From assembly GCF_020171315.1 (NCBI RefSeq), contig NZ_JAIUZP010000004.1, positions 372,001 through 436,000 on the forward strand: a DNA stretch of 64,000 nt, given 5' to 3'. Shown here piece by piece: positions 1 through 11,031 of the stretch. The translations under genes and the position numbers were made by a program. The notes beneath the pieces were generated by a model. The model saw nothing but the letters and a program-made list of their open reading frames with translations. It had not been told where the DNA came from and did no database searches. The stretch's first letter is position 1, and each line of letters opens with the position of its first letter. This stretch comes from Pseudooceanicola nanhaiensis (GTDB lineage: Bacteria > Pseudomonadota > Alphaproteobacteria > Rhodobacterales > Rhodobacteraceae).

Positions 1-76
1 GATGCGAGGCGATCAGGCGGACGAGTTCCGCCCCGGTGTACCCGGATGCGCCGAGGATTGCGATTTGCTTTGCCAT
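1..76 (-). CDS. argC: N-acetyl-gamma-glutamyl-phosphate reductase, N-terminal fragment
   Basis: Only the first 25 codons are in the window; the gene runs off the left edge. The reading begins MAKQIAILGASGYTGAELVR, the Rossmann nucleotide-binding start (GASGYTGAE) characteristic of ArgC. The enzyme makes N-acetylglutamate semialdehyde from N-acetylglutamyl phosphate with NADPH in arginine synthesis. It lies 78 nt downstream of murI on the same strand and could be co-transcribed with it. The motif is distinctive, but most of the protein cannot be seen. Confidence 0.88.
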   Translation of the reverse strand, partial: MAKQIAILGASGYTGAELVRLIASH

Positions 77-154
77 TGGGTCAGGCCCTCTCGATAGCCC
101 TCATCGGGCATTCAGAATTTAGAATAAGTCTTGGGGGACGTCCACGGGGACGGG

Positions 155-967
155 TCAGGCTGGCAGGAACGTGATTTGTCGTCGCAGGAACTGCGTCGCG
201 TTGTTCGAGACCTTGCGCGTGTCGCCGGTGGTCAGGAAGAGGCTCTCCTCCCCCGGGCCGACCATGGCGGGATGCCGCTTGAGGTAATCCTCCAGCGAGG
301 CGGCCACCAGCTGGGCCTGCGAATAGACGGTCACGTCGGGACCGAGCGCTTCCTGGAAGATGTCCAGCATCAGCGGGTAATGGGTGCAGCCGAGGATCGC
401 GGCCTGCGGCCGGGGCATCTTGCGCCGCAGCGCATCCACATGGCCGCGCACGAGGACTTCGGCAAGGATCAGGTCGCCCTCCTCGATCGCATCCACGAGA
501 CCGCCGCAGGCCTGCGCCTCGACGTCGACGCCGATGGCGCGGAAGGCTAGCTCGCGCTGGAAGGCCCGGCTGGCGACCGTCGCGGGGGTGGCGAAGAGCG
601 CCACATGTTCCACCGCCACCTCCCGCGGGGGCGAGTTGTCGCCCCACTGGCGTTCGGTCAGCGCCTCGATCAGCGGCACGAAGACACCCAGCACCCGCTT
701 GTCGGTGGGCACCCAGCCTTCCTGCATCCGGCGCAGGGCCGCGGCAGAGGCCGTGTTGCAGGCCAGAATCACCAGATCGCAGCCCGCCTCGAAGAGACGC
801 GCGCAGCCCCGGGTCGTCAGCTCGTAGATGTCATCGGCGTCGCGTACGCCGTAGGGCGCGTTCGCGTTGTCGCCGTAATAGACGAAGGGCACGTCGGGCA
901 ATTGCCGCGACGCTGCATCCAGAACGGTCAGCCCACCAAGGCCGCTATCGAAGATGCCAACCGCCAT
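155..967 (-). CDS. murI: Glutamate racemase
   Basis: Predicted 270-residue cytoplasmic enzyme that interconverts L- and D-glutamate for peptidoglycan synthesis. The N-terminus [12 protein letters not shown] is the family signature with the first acidic residue. The two catalytic cysteines sit in [10 protein letters not shown] (about residue 70) and GCTHYPL (about residue 195). The length is normal for the family. It follows the acyltransferase gene after only 7 nt, so the two are probably one transcript, perhaps continuing into argC. Confidence 0.95.
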   Translation of the reverse strand: MAVGIFDSGLGGLTVLDAASRQLPDVPFVYYGDNANAPYGVRDADDIYELTTRGCARLFEAGCDLVILACNTASAAALRRMQEGWVPTDKRVLGVFVPLIEALTERQWGDNSPPREVAVEHVALFATPATVASRAFQRELAFRAIGVDVEAQACGGLVDAIEEGDLILAEVLVRGHVDALRRKMPRPQAAILGCTHYPLMLDIFQEALGPDVTVYSQAQLVAASLEDYLKRHPAMVGPGEESLFLTTGDTRKVSNNATQFLRRQITFLPA

Positions 968-974
968 CCCTTTG

Positions 975-1880
975 TCAGTCCTGTGTTTTCCGGTCCCGCG
1001 CCGCGCGGTGCCGTTCCTCGAATTCGAACCCGTATTCGTAACTTTTCAACGGCTTCGGGGAAAGCTCATACGTCGCTTTGCGCAGGAAATCCATCATTGC
1101 TTTGGTGTCCTTCGCCCTTGCAGCAATTTCCTCCGGCGGGATCGGGGCGCCGATGACCACTTCGACGGGGCTGTCGACGCGGGCACGGAACTCCTTCAGC
1201 AGCAGGCCGAGGCGCAGGTTAGCGTGCACGTGGCTCGCCAGTTGGAAGAGCCGCGAGGTGTGACCGGCAAAGAAGACCGGCACCACCGTCGCGCCGGAGC
1301 GGGCGATCATCCGGGCCGTGAAGCCGCGCCAGCCCGGGTCCATCGGCTGGCCGAAGGGCTTGAGCGCGGTCGACACGGTGCCGCCCGGAAAGATGCCAAC
1401 GCAGCCGCCCGCGGCGAGGTAGGCCAGCGTCCGGCGGCGGGTTTCGAGGTTCTGGGCCACGCCCTCCTTCGTCTCGTCGAAGGAGATCGGCAGCAGCACC
1501 TCGTCCAGATCGCGCGCCTTCTGGAAGACGCGGTTGGCAAGGATGCGGAAATCCCCCCGCGTCCGGTGCAGGATATGGCCCATCATCAGCCCGTCGAGCA
1601 CGCCGTAGGGGTGGTTCGCGATCACGATCAGCGGGCCCTGCGCCGGGATATTCTCCAGCGCGCCGCCGCTGACATGCAGCGAGAGGCCATAGCGCTCCAC
1701 CATGACGGACCAGAAATCGCGGCCCGCCGCGACCTCGGTGTCATAGCCCTCGGCCCGGCGGATCAGCGACGGGCGGCCGGTGATGTTCTCGATCACCTTG
1801 ATCAGCGCCCTGCCCCCGCGCGAGGCGGCGGAACCGGAATAGCTGATGTCCCTGGCGATCTGGCGGTGGTCGGTCGTCAT
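975..1880 (-). CDS. Lysophospholipid acyltransferase family protein (PlsC/hemolysin-like)
   Basis: Predicted 301-residue acyltransferase. NHPYGVLDG near residue 90 carries the catalytic His and Asp in the H-X5-D spacing seen in hemolysin-type PlsC relatives rather than the usual H-X4-D. FPGGTVST is the acyl-acceptor motif (FPEGT-like). The start chosen is the internal ATG giving [11 protein letters not shown], because the 15 codons upstream have no family-like content. Family knowledge suggests transfer of fatty acyl groups to lysophospholipid or lyso-ornithine lipid at the inner membrane; the exact substrate cannot be told. It directly precedes murI. Confidence 0.82.
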   Translation of the reverse strand: MTTDHRQIARDISYSGSAASRGGRALIKVIENITGRPSLIRRAEGYDTEVAAGRDFWSVMVERYGLSLHVSGGALENIPAQGPLIVIANHPYGVLDGLMMGHILHRTRGDFRILANRVFQKARDLDEVLLPISFDETKEGVAQNLETRRRTLAYLAAGGCVGIFPGGTVSTALKPFGQPMDPGWRGFTARMIARSGATVVPVFFAGHTSRLFQLASHVHANLRLGLLLKEFRARVDSPVEVVIGAPIPPEEIAARAKDTKAMMDFLRKATYELSPKPLKSYEYGFEFEERHRAARDRKTQD

Positions 1881-1945
1881 CTGGTTGCTCCCCTGCGGCA
1901 CAGATAATGCCGCAGGAGATTTCAATCCAGTGTGAACGTGGCCCG

Positions 1946-4900
1946 TTACTCGGCCGCGCGCGCCATGCCGCCACCGGAACGGAAGCTCGCCAGCAGGGCC
2001 TCGCGCTGCTTGGCGGCCTTCTGTTCATTGGCCAGTTTCACCGGGCCATAGCCACGGATCTGCAGCGGCAGTTCGGCCAGGGCCACGGCGATGTCGAGGG
2101 TGGCATCGCCCACGTGGGGCAGCACCTCGGCCATGTCCTTCTCGTACTGGGCGATCAGGGCGCGCTCCATCTTGCGCTCTGCCGTGCGCCCGAAGGGATC
2201 GAGCGGCGTGCCGCGCAGGCCCTTCATCTTCGCCAAGAGCGGGAAGAGCCGCATCATGGTCTTCTCCGAGAAGGTCCGCTTCAGCGGGCGGCCATCGTCG
2301 CCCTCCTTCTCCATGATCGGCGGCGCAAGGTGGAAGGTCATCTCGAAGTCGCCCTCGAACTGCTCTTTCGCCTTGGCGCGGGTGTCGAGATGCATCCGCG
2401 CGACCTCGTATTCGTCCTTGTAGGACAAGAGCTTGTGATAGCCCTTCGCCACCGCCTCGCGCAGGCGCGGATCCTCGACGCTGTCGACCAGCCTGCGGTA
2501 TTTCTTCGCGAGCTTCTTGCCCTGATAGGCAATCAGATGGGTCTCGCGGAAGGCGATCTTCTCGTCCAGCGTCTTGGGCAGCGGGATCACCTCGGCCGGT
2601 TTGGCCAGCCGGCGGGCCTCTTCCAGATGCAGCACGGCCCAGCGACCCACGTCGAAGGCGCGCTTGTTACGCTCCACCGCCGCGCCGTTCATCTCGATCG
2701 CGCGCATGACGGCCTCGAGGGTGATCGGGATCAGCCCGCGCTGCCACGCCCCGCCCATGATCATCATGTTGGAGTAGATCGAATCCCCCATGACGGCACG
2801 CGCCAGCTCGGTCGCGTCGAAGAGCGCGAGCCCCTCGCGCAGCCGCGCCTCCAGCGTCAGGGCCAGCTGTTCGCTCGGCAGGCGGAACTCGGTGTCGCGG
2901 GTGAAGTCGCCGGTCACGATCTCATGGCTGTTGACCACCGCGCCGGTCTTGCCGGTCTGGGTCAGCCCCAGCGTCTTGGAGCCCGCCGAAACGACGAGGT
3001 CCCCGCCGATCAGCGCGTGGGCCTCGCCGGTGGCGACGCGGATCGCGCTTATGTCCTCGGGCTTTTCGGCCAGCCGCAGGTGGATATGGACCGCCCCGCC
3101 CTTCTGGGCGAGGCCCGCCATCTCCATCATGCCCGCGCCCTTGCCGTCGAGCTGTGCCGCCTGCGCCAGAACGGCCCCCAGCGTCACGACGCCGGTCCCG
3201 CCCACGCCGGTCAGCACGATGTTATGGGTGCCCTTGATCGCGGGCAGCTCGGGCATCGGCAGATGCGGCAGGTCCAGCTCGGCCGAGGCTTCGGCCTTCT
3301 TGGGCGTGGCGCCCTTCAGGGTCACGAAGGAGGGGCAGAAGCCCTTGAGGCAGGAGAAGTCCTTGTTGCAGGCCGACTGGTCGATCGCCCGCTTGCGGCC
3401 CAGCTCCGTCTCTTCCGGCACGATGGCGACGCAGTTCGACTGCACGCCGCAATCGCCGCAGCCCTCGCAGACGTCCGTGTTGATGAAGACCCTCTGATCG
3501 GGATCAGGGAACTTGCCCTTCTTCCGGCGGCGGCGCTTCTCGGCCGCGCAGGTCTGGATATAGAGAATGGCCGAGACGCCCTCGGCCTTTGCGAACTCTT
3601 CCTGCACGCTTTGCAGATGCGCGCGCTCGGCCCGCTTGAAGACCTTGGGATAGCCGTCGAGTTCGATCTTTTCCTTCGCGTCGTAGACGAGGGCGAGGTT
3701 CTTGATCCCCATCGCCTCCAGCTCCCGCGCGAGGCGATAGCTGTCCATGCCGCCGTCATTGGGCTGACCGCCGGTCATGGCGACGGCGTCGTTGTAGAGG
3801 ATCTTGTAGGTCATCGTCGTGCCCGCCGCGACGGCGGCCCGGATCGCCTGAATGCCGGAGTGGTTGTAGGTCCCGTCCCCGAGGTTCTGGAACACGTGCT
3901 TGGTGGTGGAGAACGGCGCCTCGCCGATCCAGTTCGCGCCCTCGGCCCCCATGTGGGTGAAGCCGGTCGTCTGGCGGTCCATCCACTGCACCATGTAGTG
4001 ACAGCCGATGCCGGCGTAGGCGCGGCTGCCGTCTGGCACCTTGGTCGAGGTATTGTGCGGACAGCCCGCACAGAAATAGGGCAGCCGGGCGGCCAGATCC
4101 TCGACATTGTCGTTGCGGCGCACCTCGGCGAGACTGTCGAGCGCCGCGCGCAGGGCCTCGCTGTCGCGGCCTTCGTCGATGAGGATGTTGCCCAGCTTCT
4201 CGGCGATCATCACCGGGTCGAGGGCCATCTTGGCGGGGAAGAGGACCTCGCCGTGAGTGGTGCCCACGCCGCCACCCTTGAAGGCGCCCCAGACCCGACG
4301 CCCGCGCCGGTCGTCAAAGATCGCCTCCTTGATCTGCACCTCGATCAGCTTGCGCTTCTCTTCCACCACGATGATCAGGTCGAGCCCCTCGGCCCAGTCG
4401 TGGAAGCCCTGCATGTCCAGCGGCCAGACCTGCCCCACCTTGTAGGTGGTGATCCCCAGCCGCTCGGCCTCCGCCTCGTCGATACCGAGGAGCGAGAGCG
4501 CATGGACCACGTCGAGCCAGTTCTTGCCCGCCGAGACGAGGCCGATCTTGGCCCCCGGCTTGCCCCACATGCGCTTGTCGATACCGTTGGCGCGGGAAAA
4601 CGCCTCGGCCGCGTAGCGCTTGTAGTCGAGCATCCGCGCTTCCTGCTCCTGCGGGCTGTCGCCCAGCCGGATGTTCAGCCCGCCCTCGGGCATCTGGAAG
4701 TCAGGCGTGACGAAGGACATCCGGTGCGGATCGCCGTCGACCACGGCGGTGGCCTCGACCGTGTCCTTCACGCATTTCAGCCCGACCCAGACGCCGGCAA
4801 AGCGGCTGAGCGCATAGGCATAGGCCCCCATGTCGAGGATTTCCTGCACGCCCGCGGGGCTGACCACGGGCATGTAGGCATCGACCATCGCCCATTCCGA

Positions 4901-5374
4901 CTGGTGCAGCACGGTGGAGCTTTCGCCGGTGTGGTCATCGCCCATGGCCATGATCACGCCGCCATGGGGCGACGTGCCCGCCATGTTGGCATGGCGCATC
5001 ACGTCGCCGGAGCGGTCCACCCCCGGGCCCTTGCCGTACCAGAGGCCATAGACCCCGTCGAATTTGCCCTCGCCGCGAAGCTCGGCCTGCTGTGCGCCCC
5101 AGAGCGCGGTCGCGGCCAGATCCTCGTTGAGGCCCTCCTGGAATTTCACGTCCGCCTCGGCCAGCAGCTTGGCCGCGCGGTTCATCTGCATGTCCACGGC
5201 GCCAAGGGGCGAGCCGCGGTATCCGGTGACATAGCCTGCGGTGTTCAACCCGGCGGCCCGGTCCCGTTCCTTCTGCATGAGCATCAACCGGACCAGCGCC
5301 TGCGTCCCGTTCAGCAGAACGGGCGATTTGGTGAGGTCGAAGCGGTCCTTGAGCGAGACATCCTGTAGGGTCAT
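1946..5374 (-). CDS. Indolepyruvate ferredoxin oxidoreductase, IorA-IorB fusion
   Basis: A 1142-residue protein joining the TPP-dependent alpha part and the gamma part of the 2-oxoacid:ferredoxin oxidoreductases. The N-terminal pyrimidine-binding region contains TGYRGSPLGAVD; CAGCPHNTSTKVP near residue 430 and the following GIGCHYM belong to the TPP domain. Cysteine clusters around CEGCGDCGVQSNC and CNKDFSCLKGFC (about residues 635-680) are suited to binding 4Fe-4S. The C-terminal third (GVGGTGVVTLG) is the gamma domain. The family oxidatively decarboxylates aryl pyruvates from aromatic amino acids in the cytoplasm. A LysR gene is divergent, with a dyad between the two. Confidence 0.93.
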   Translation of the reverse strand: MTLQDVSLKDRFDLTKSPVLLNGTQALVRLMLMQKERDRAAGLNTAGYVTGYRGSPLGAVDMQMNRAAKLLAEADVKFQEGLNEDLAATALWGAQQAELRGEGKFDGVYGLWYGKGPGVDRSGDVMRHANMAGTSPHGGVIMAMGDDHTGESSTVLHQSEWAMVDAYMPVVSPAGVQEILDMGAYAYALSRFAGVWVGLKCVKDTVEATAVVDGDPHRMSFVTPDFQMPEGGLNIRLGDSPQEQEARMLDYKRYAAEAFSRANGIDKRMWGKPGAKIGLVSAGKNWLDVVHALSLLGIDEAEAERLGITTYKVGQVWPLDMQGFHDWAEGLDLIIVVEEKRKLIEVQIKEAIFDDRRGRRVWGAFKGGGVGTTHGEVLFPAKMALDPVMIAEKLGNILIDEGRDSEALRAALDSLAEVRRNDNVEDLAARLPYFCAGCPHNTSTKVPDGSRAYAGIGCHYMVQWMDRQTTGFTHMGAEGANWIGEAPFSTTKHVFQNLGDGTYNHSGIQAIRAAVAAGTTMTYKILYNDAVAMTGGQPNDGGMDSYRLARELEAMGIKNLALVYDAKEKIELDGYPKVFKRAERAHLQSVQEEFAKAEGVSAILYIQTCAAEKRRRRKKGKFPDPDQRVFINTDVCEGCGDCGVQSNCVAIVPEETELGRKRAIDQSACNKDFSCLKGFCPSFVTLKGATPKKAEASAELDLPHLPMPELPAIKGTHNIVLTGVGGTGVVTLGAVLAQAAQLDGKGAGMMEMAGLAQKGGAVHIHLRLAEKPEDISAIRVATGEAHALIGGDLVVSAGSKTLGLTQTGKTGAVVNSHEIVTGDFTRDTEFRLPSEQLALTLEARLREGLALFDATELARAVMGDSIYSNMMIMGGAWQRGLIPITLEAVMRAIEMNGAAVERNKRAFDVGRWAVLHLEEARRLAKPAEVIPLPKTLDEKIAFRETHLIAYQGKKLAKKYRRLVDSVEDPRLREAVAKGYHKLLSYKDEYEVARMHLDTRAKAKEQFEGDFEMTFHLAPPIMEKEGDDGRPLKRTFSEKTMMRLFPLLAKMKGLRGTPLDPFGRTAERKMERALIAQYEKDMAEVLPHVGDATLDIAVALAELPLQIRGYGPVKLANEQKAAKQREALLASFRSGGGMARAAE

Positions 5375-5393
5375 CGTCGCGTTACCTCCTCTG

Positions 5394-5416
5394 CCTAGTT
5401 ATATATCAATACTAGG
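5394..5416. promoter_or_regulatory. Candidate LysR-type operator (CCTAGT-N11-ACTAGG)
   Basis: A perfect 6-bp inverted repeat, CCTAGT and ACTAGG, is separated by 11 AT-rich bases. This places T and A in the T-N11-A arrangement typical of LysR binding sites. It starts 20 bp upstream of the ior start codon and lies between ior and the divergent LysR gene. An overlapping second dyad, AGGTA-ATAA-TACCT, follows. That the neighbouring LysR protein binds here is inference from position and form. Confidence 0.5.
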
Positions 5417-5574
5417 TAATAATACCTGACCCACAAACCGATTTTTTCCCTGCCCCCTGTCCGTGACCATGTTAAAGGACTACCAAGCGCCCGAAAATTA
5501 TGTATCGGGCTACACGCGCGCGAGGCCCGGTGAGACGGCCTCCGTGTATCGGGGGTTCGGGCGAAAGAGACGGT

Positions 5575-6480
5575 ATGGACTGGGACAAACTTAGGATTTT
5601 CTACGCGGTCGCGGATGCGGGCAGCCTGACACATGCGGGGGATGTTCTCCACCTGTCTCAATCGGCTGTCTCGCGACAGATCCGGGCGCTCGAGGAAAGC
5701 CTGAACACCACCCTCTTCCACCGCCACGCGCGCGGGCTGATCCTGACCGAACAGGGCGAGCTTCTGTTCGATGCCGCGCGTGCCATGTCCAAGCGACTCG
5801 ACACCGCGACGGCCCGGATTCGCGACAGCGAGGAAGAAGTCTTCGGCGAGTTGAAGGTGACGACGACGACGGGCTTCGGCTCGCTCTGGCTCGCCCCGCG
5901 CCTGCCGAAGCTCTACGAGAAATTCCCCAACCTCAAGATCGACCTCATGCTCGAGGAACGCGTACTCGACCTGCCCATGCGCGAGGCCGACGTGGCGATC
6001 CGCATGAAGGAGCCGAGCCAGGCGGACCTGATCCGCAAGCGGCTGATGTCGGTGCGGATGCGGCTCTACGCCAGCCCCGCCTACCTCGACGCCCACGGCC
6101 GCCCGCAGGAGATCGAGGAAGTCGCCACCCACCGCCTGATCTGCCAGAACCCGAACTCGGCGCAGGTCGCGGCGGGCGCCAGCCTCGTGCAGCACCTGAT
6201 GACCTACGAGATCCCCTCGCTGCTGACGGTGAACAACTACTTCGGCGTGCTGCAGGCGGTGATCGCGGACCTCGGCATCGGGGTTCTGCCCGATTACCTG
6301 ACCGACGACTTCCCCGAGCTGGAGCGCGTGCTGCCGGACATCGAATCGAACGAGGTTCCGGTCTTCCTCGCCTTCCCGGAGGAACTGCGTCACTCGAAGC
6401 GAATCTCGGCTTTCCGCGAGTTCGTGCAGGACGAAGTGATCGCGCACCGCCGCCGGATCAAGGAACGCGCGCCCGAATAG
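5575..6480 (+). CDS. LysR family transcriptional regulator
   Basis: Predicted 301-residue regulator. The N-terminal winged helix (MDWDKLRIFYAVADAGSLTH, then LSQSAVSRQIRALEESL) is the LysR HTH, followed by a substrate-binding domain to about residue 295. The start is the internal ATG at the family-typical MDWDKL; an upstream in-frame extension lacks family character. It is divergent from the ior gene and may control it or itself through the dyad between them. The ligand is unknown. Confidence 0.9.
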   Translation: MDWDKLRIFYAVADAGSLTHAGDVLHLSQSAVSRQIRALEESLNTTLFHRHARGLILTEQGELLFDAARAMSKRLDTATARIRDSEEEVFGELKVTTTTGFGSLWLAPRLPKLYEKFPNLKIDLMLEERVLDLPMREADVAIRMKEPSQADLIRKRLMSVRMRLYASPAYLDAHGRPQEIEEVATHRLICQNPNSAQVAAGASLVQHLMTYEIPSLLTVNNYFGVLQAVIADLGIGVLPDYLTDDFPELERVLPDIESNEVPVFLAFPEELRHSKRISAFREFVQDEVIAHRRRIKERAPE

Positions 6481-6602
6481 GGCCAGCCCGCACAAAAAAC
6501 AGGCACGCAACCCGAGGCAATCTTTTCGGGGAAAATTCCTGTATCCAACGATGAATTGCGGCAGGCGCATAGCGGCCATGTGTGCAGTGCGGCAAAGAAT
6601 CC

Positions 6603-6631
6603 CTTGTGCGATTCATTTTCGACGCTTATTT
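6603..6631 (+). promoter_or_regulatory. Candidate promoter of the intergenic small RNA (sigma-70 or RpoH type)
   Basis: CTTGTG and TTATTT are separated by exactly 17 bp. The CTTG core at -35 is the feature shared by RpoHI/RpoHII promoters of Rhodobacter, but TTGTGC-16-TTATTT would also do for the housekeeping factor. The predicted transcription start is near 6638, about 85 nt before a strong terminator. Confidence 0.42.
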
Positions 6632-6637
6632 CAGCCC

Positions 6638-6721
6638 TCGACGGTGATGGCCGCTTAACAGCGCATCATCTTCATACCTCCCTGTTGGACTTGGCCGAGC
6701 TTAGAGCTCGGCCTTTTTTTT
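6638..6721 (+). ncRNA. Probable trans-acting small RNA, about 84 nt
   Basis: Between lysR and purL there is a self-contained unit: a promoter-like pair, about 40 nt of leader, an exposed CCTCCC tract (6677-6682) complementary to a Shine-Dalgarno sequence, and a 9-bp terminator hairpin with eight Ts. No ORF with a ribosome site is contained in it. Short sRNAs with CCTCC-type anti-SD loops and RpoH-like promoters are known in Rhodobacter (StsR, the CcsR family). This one resembles them in design, but I cannot assign it to a named family from sequence alone. Confidence 0.5.
6693..6721 (+). terminator. Rho-independent terminator of the small RNA
   Basis: Perfect 9-bp stem GGCCGAGCT / AGCTCGGCC with a 3-nt loop, followed by eight Ts (6714-6721). 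It is the cleanest intrinsic terminator in this part of the window. It is about 215 nt after the lysR stop codon, so it more likely ends the small RNA than the lysR mRNA. Confidence 0.85.
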
Positions 6722-6897
6722 GGCCTGCTGCACCGCGGCGGGTATTTCCCTCTTGCACTTCACGAGAATCACGCTAACCGCGCACGCTCGCGTGAAATAG
6801 ATGTGACGCCGAAGTGACGGGATGCCGGTCCGCCCCTTCCCCCGCAGGCGAAGCTGTCGTAAAGGAGGCCCCACCAGCTTTTCCCCGGGGGATCTCC

Positions 6898-9057
<2,160 letters not shown>

Positions 9058-9088
9058 CCTTTTCCGCAGCTTTGCATCCGACTTTTTC

Positions 9089-9117
9089 GCGGCCCGTCCC
9101 CTTCCGGGGCGGGCCGC
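9089..9117 (+). terminator. Hairpin after purL, probable terminator or attenuator
   Basis: GCGGCCCG with inner CCCC pairs to GGGG with CGGGCCGC around a TTCC loop, a very stable stem. The run after it (TGCCTCTTG) is only weakly T-rich, so read-through into bolA is possible. Confidence 0.5.
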
Positions 9118-9179
9118 TGCCTCTTGTCGTGCAGGCTGCAAGGATTTACATTTGACCAAGCCTAGGAACGGAGACAGCC

Positions 9180-9416
9180 ATGCCCATCCAAGCCCATGAA
9201 ATCGAGGCCCTTTTGCGCGAGAGCTTCCCGCAGGCCCAGATCGAGGTGCAGGGCGACGACGGTCAGCATTTCGCCGCCGTGGTCGTCGACGAGAGCTTCC
9301 GCGGGCAAAACCGCGTCCAGCAGCAGCGCGCCGTCTACGCCGCGCTGAAGGGCAAGATGGATGGCTCCAACGGAGACCTCCACGCCCTTGCGCTGACGAC
9401 CCGCGCCCCGGCGTAA
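9180..9416 (+). CDS. BolA/IbaG family protein
   Basis: 78-residue protein (MPIQAHEIEALLRESFPQ...) with the BolA fold pattern: an N-terminal helix, the D-G-Q-H-F segment with the conserved His, and FRGQNRVQQQRAVYAALKGKM containing the RVXXHR-like helix. BolA proteins form [2Fe-2S]-bridged heterodimers with CGFS glutaredoxins. The next gene is exactly such a glutaredoxin, supporting a role in iron-sulfur cluster handling or iron sensing. A GGAGA ribosome site precedes the ATG. Confidence 0.92.
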   Translation: MPIQAHEIEALLRESFPQAQIEVQGDDGQHFAAVVVDESFRGQNRVQQQRAVYAALKGKMDGSNGDLHALALTTRAPA

Positions 9417-9594
9417 GCCCCTTCCCCGCCCGGCCACTTGGCACGCTCCGGCAGCGGCTTTGCGTCGCGCTGGAAACATGCATCTGTTTGTGCAAATATA
9501 CGCGCCAAGGGGAGCCGGTGCGCCAGCCATATGCCAGCGAACGCCGGCGGGAGCTGAGCCATAGGCCCTGCCAGAACGAACCAAGGAACCAGAC

Positions 9595-9966
9595 ATGACC
9601 GAGACGACTGACGCGCAAAGCGTGATTGCCGAGACCATCGGCGCGAACGACGTGGTGCTCTTCATGAAGGGCACCAAGGAAATGCCGCAGTGCGGCTTCT
9701 CTTCCCGTGTGGCCGGCGTGCTCAACTACATGGGCGTTGATTTCAAGGATGTGAACGTCCTCGCCGACGCCGACATCCGCCAGGGGATCAAGGACTTCTC
9801 CGACTGGCCGACCATCCCGCAGCTCTACGTGAAGGGCGAATTCGTGGGTGGCTGCGACATCATCACCGAGATGACCCTGTCCGGCGAACTGGACTCGCTC
9901 TTCGACACCAGCGGCGTCGCCTACGACAAAGACGCGGCAGAGAAGATCCGGGCCGCCAACGCCTGA
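9595..9966 (+). CDS. grxD: Grx4-type monothiol glutaredoxin (CGFS)
   Basis: Predicted 123-residue glutaredoxin with the active site CGFS within [12 protein letters not shown], the glutathione-binding [20 protein letters not shown], and normal length. Family members carry a [2Fe-2S] cluster on glutathione and pass it to apo-proteins, usually together with BolA. It lies 178 nt after the bolA gene and is followed by a strong terminator. Confidence 0.96.
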   Translation: MTETTDAQSVIAETIGANDVVLFMKGTKEMPQCGFSSRVAGVLNYMGVDFKDVNVLADADIRQGIKDFSDWPTIPQLYVKGEFVGGCDIITEMTLSGELDSLFDTSGVAYDKDAAEKIRAANA

Positions 9967-10050
9967 TCCATCTGCCGGGCTGTTGACGGAGCCCTGCCCC
10001 ACAGCAGACGCGCCGCCGAGAGGCCGCGACCAGACAGACGACAAAAGCGA

Positions 10051-10086
10051 AGCCCCGCGATCCTTTCGGACCGCGGGGCTCTTTCT
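10051..10086 (+). terminator. Rho-independent terminator after grxD
   Basis: AGCCCCGCG and TCC pair with GGA and CGCGGGGCT around a TTTC loop, followed by the T-rich CTTTCTT. It also separates grxD from the convergent CHAP-domain gene. Confidence 0.8.
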
Positions 10087-10145
10087 TGTCCCTCGTTGAA
10101 CTCGGCCGGTCAGGTCTCTGCCCTTGGCCAGTCGCCAGACCCGGC

Positions 10146-10763
10146 TCAGCTGCCTTTGGTCGACACGACTTCGCGCAGCCAGCCACGTTTCTTGGGCTCT
10201 TGTTCCTGCGCGGTGACGGGGTTGATGAACCCCGAAATCGGATAGACGCCGCCATAGGTGTCGGGTTGGCTTTCCACCCGGACCTTGGACCAGTCGTTTT
10301 TCTCGGACACGTCGATCACACCCATGGCCAGCGACACCTCGTTGCGGTGCCAGTTGGCGTGGTCGATCAGGATCTTGCGTTCCGAAACCACGTTAGACAC
10401 CACTGCGACATGGCCAAGGGGCATCCCGCGGGTTGCCTTGAAGGCCATGACAGCGCCGATCTGCGGCGTGTGGCTGGTGTCGAACTTGCCTTCGGCCTGG
10501 TTCCACCAGGTGCGGGCATCACCGCGGATCTCGACGCCGCTGGCATTGCGCGCGAAGGGCACGCACCAGACGCGGCCGCCCCGGGCGCGCAGCGCCTCTG
10601 CGGTGGCGACGGCCAGTTCCTGACGCTCGGGGTCGAGCATCGAGACCTGGTCCCCCGCGAAGTTGCGCGAGGAGTCATTCGGATTCGTGGAGCAAGCGGA
10701 AGTGGCGATCAAGGCCGCGCACAACAGTGGCAGGCTGATCTTCGACGTTAGTGCGCGTGTCAC
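10146..10763 (-). CDS. CHAP-domain lipoprotein, probable peptidoglycan amidase/endopeptidase
   Basis: Predicted 205-residue exported protein. Residues 1-24 form a signal peptide ending in a lipobox (ATSAC), so the mature protein is probably a lipoprotein anchored by Cys24. The CHAP core has the nucleophile Cys in RVWCVPFARNASG (about residue 67) and the His in MPLGHVAVVSNVV (about residue 117), with GDARTWW between them as in other CHAP domains. The family cleaves peptidoglycan amide bonds. It stands alone and faces grxD. Confidence 0.85.
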   Translation of the reverse strand: MTRALTSKISLPLLCAALIATSACSTNPNDSSRNFAGDQVSMLDPERQELAVATAEALRARGGRVWCVPFARNASGVEIRGDARTWWNQAEGKFDTSHTPQIGAVMAFKATRGMPLGHVAVVSNVVSERKILIDHANWHRNEVSLAMGVIDVSEKNDWSKVRVESQPDTYGGVYPISGFINPVTAQEQEPKKRGWLREVVSTKGS

Positions 10764-11031
10764 GCTGATCTGTCCCCAAACAGTTTTTTATTCGAGTGTT
10801 TTGACTTCTTGCGGTGGTGCCGAACTGCCTGACTCGGCCCGATGTGACATTCCTGAAATTTTTACGTGATGGGAAGTGATCTGTTTACGACTTGGCAAGA
10901 ATTCGCCCGTCGGGTTCCATCCTGCCGTCAAAAAAAGCAGATGACGTTGCGTAAACTAAAGAAGAAACGCAATTGGAACGCATCCTTGCGGGATGAAGCT
11001 GATGTGGAACCCCGCCGTGGCGGATCGGCGT

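Noticed and set aside
1907..5368. 1153-codon open frame on the plus strand opposite ior
   Set aside because: It is the antisense of a clear ior gene; its His-, Asp- and Arg-rich composition is what GC-rich genes give in the opposite frame, and no domain is seen.
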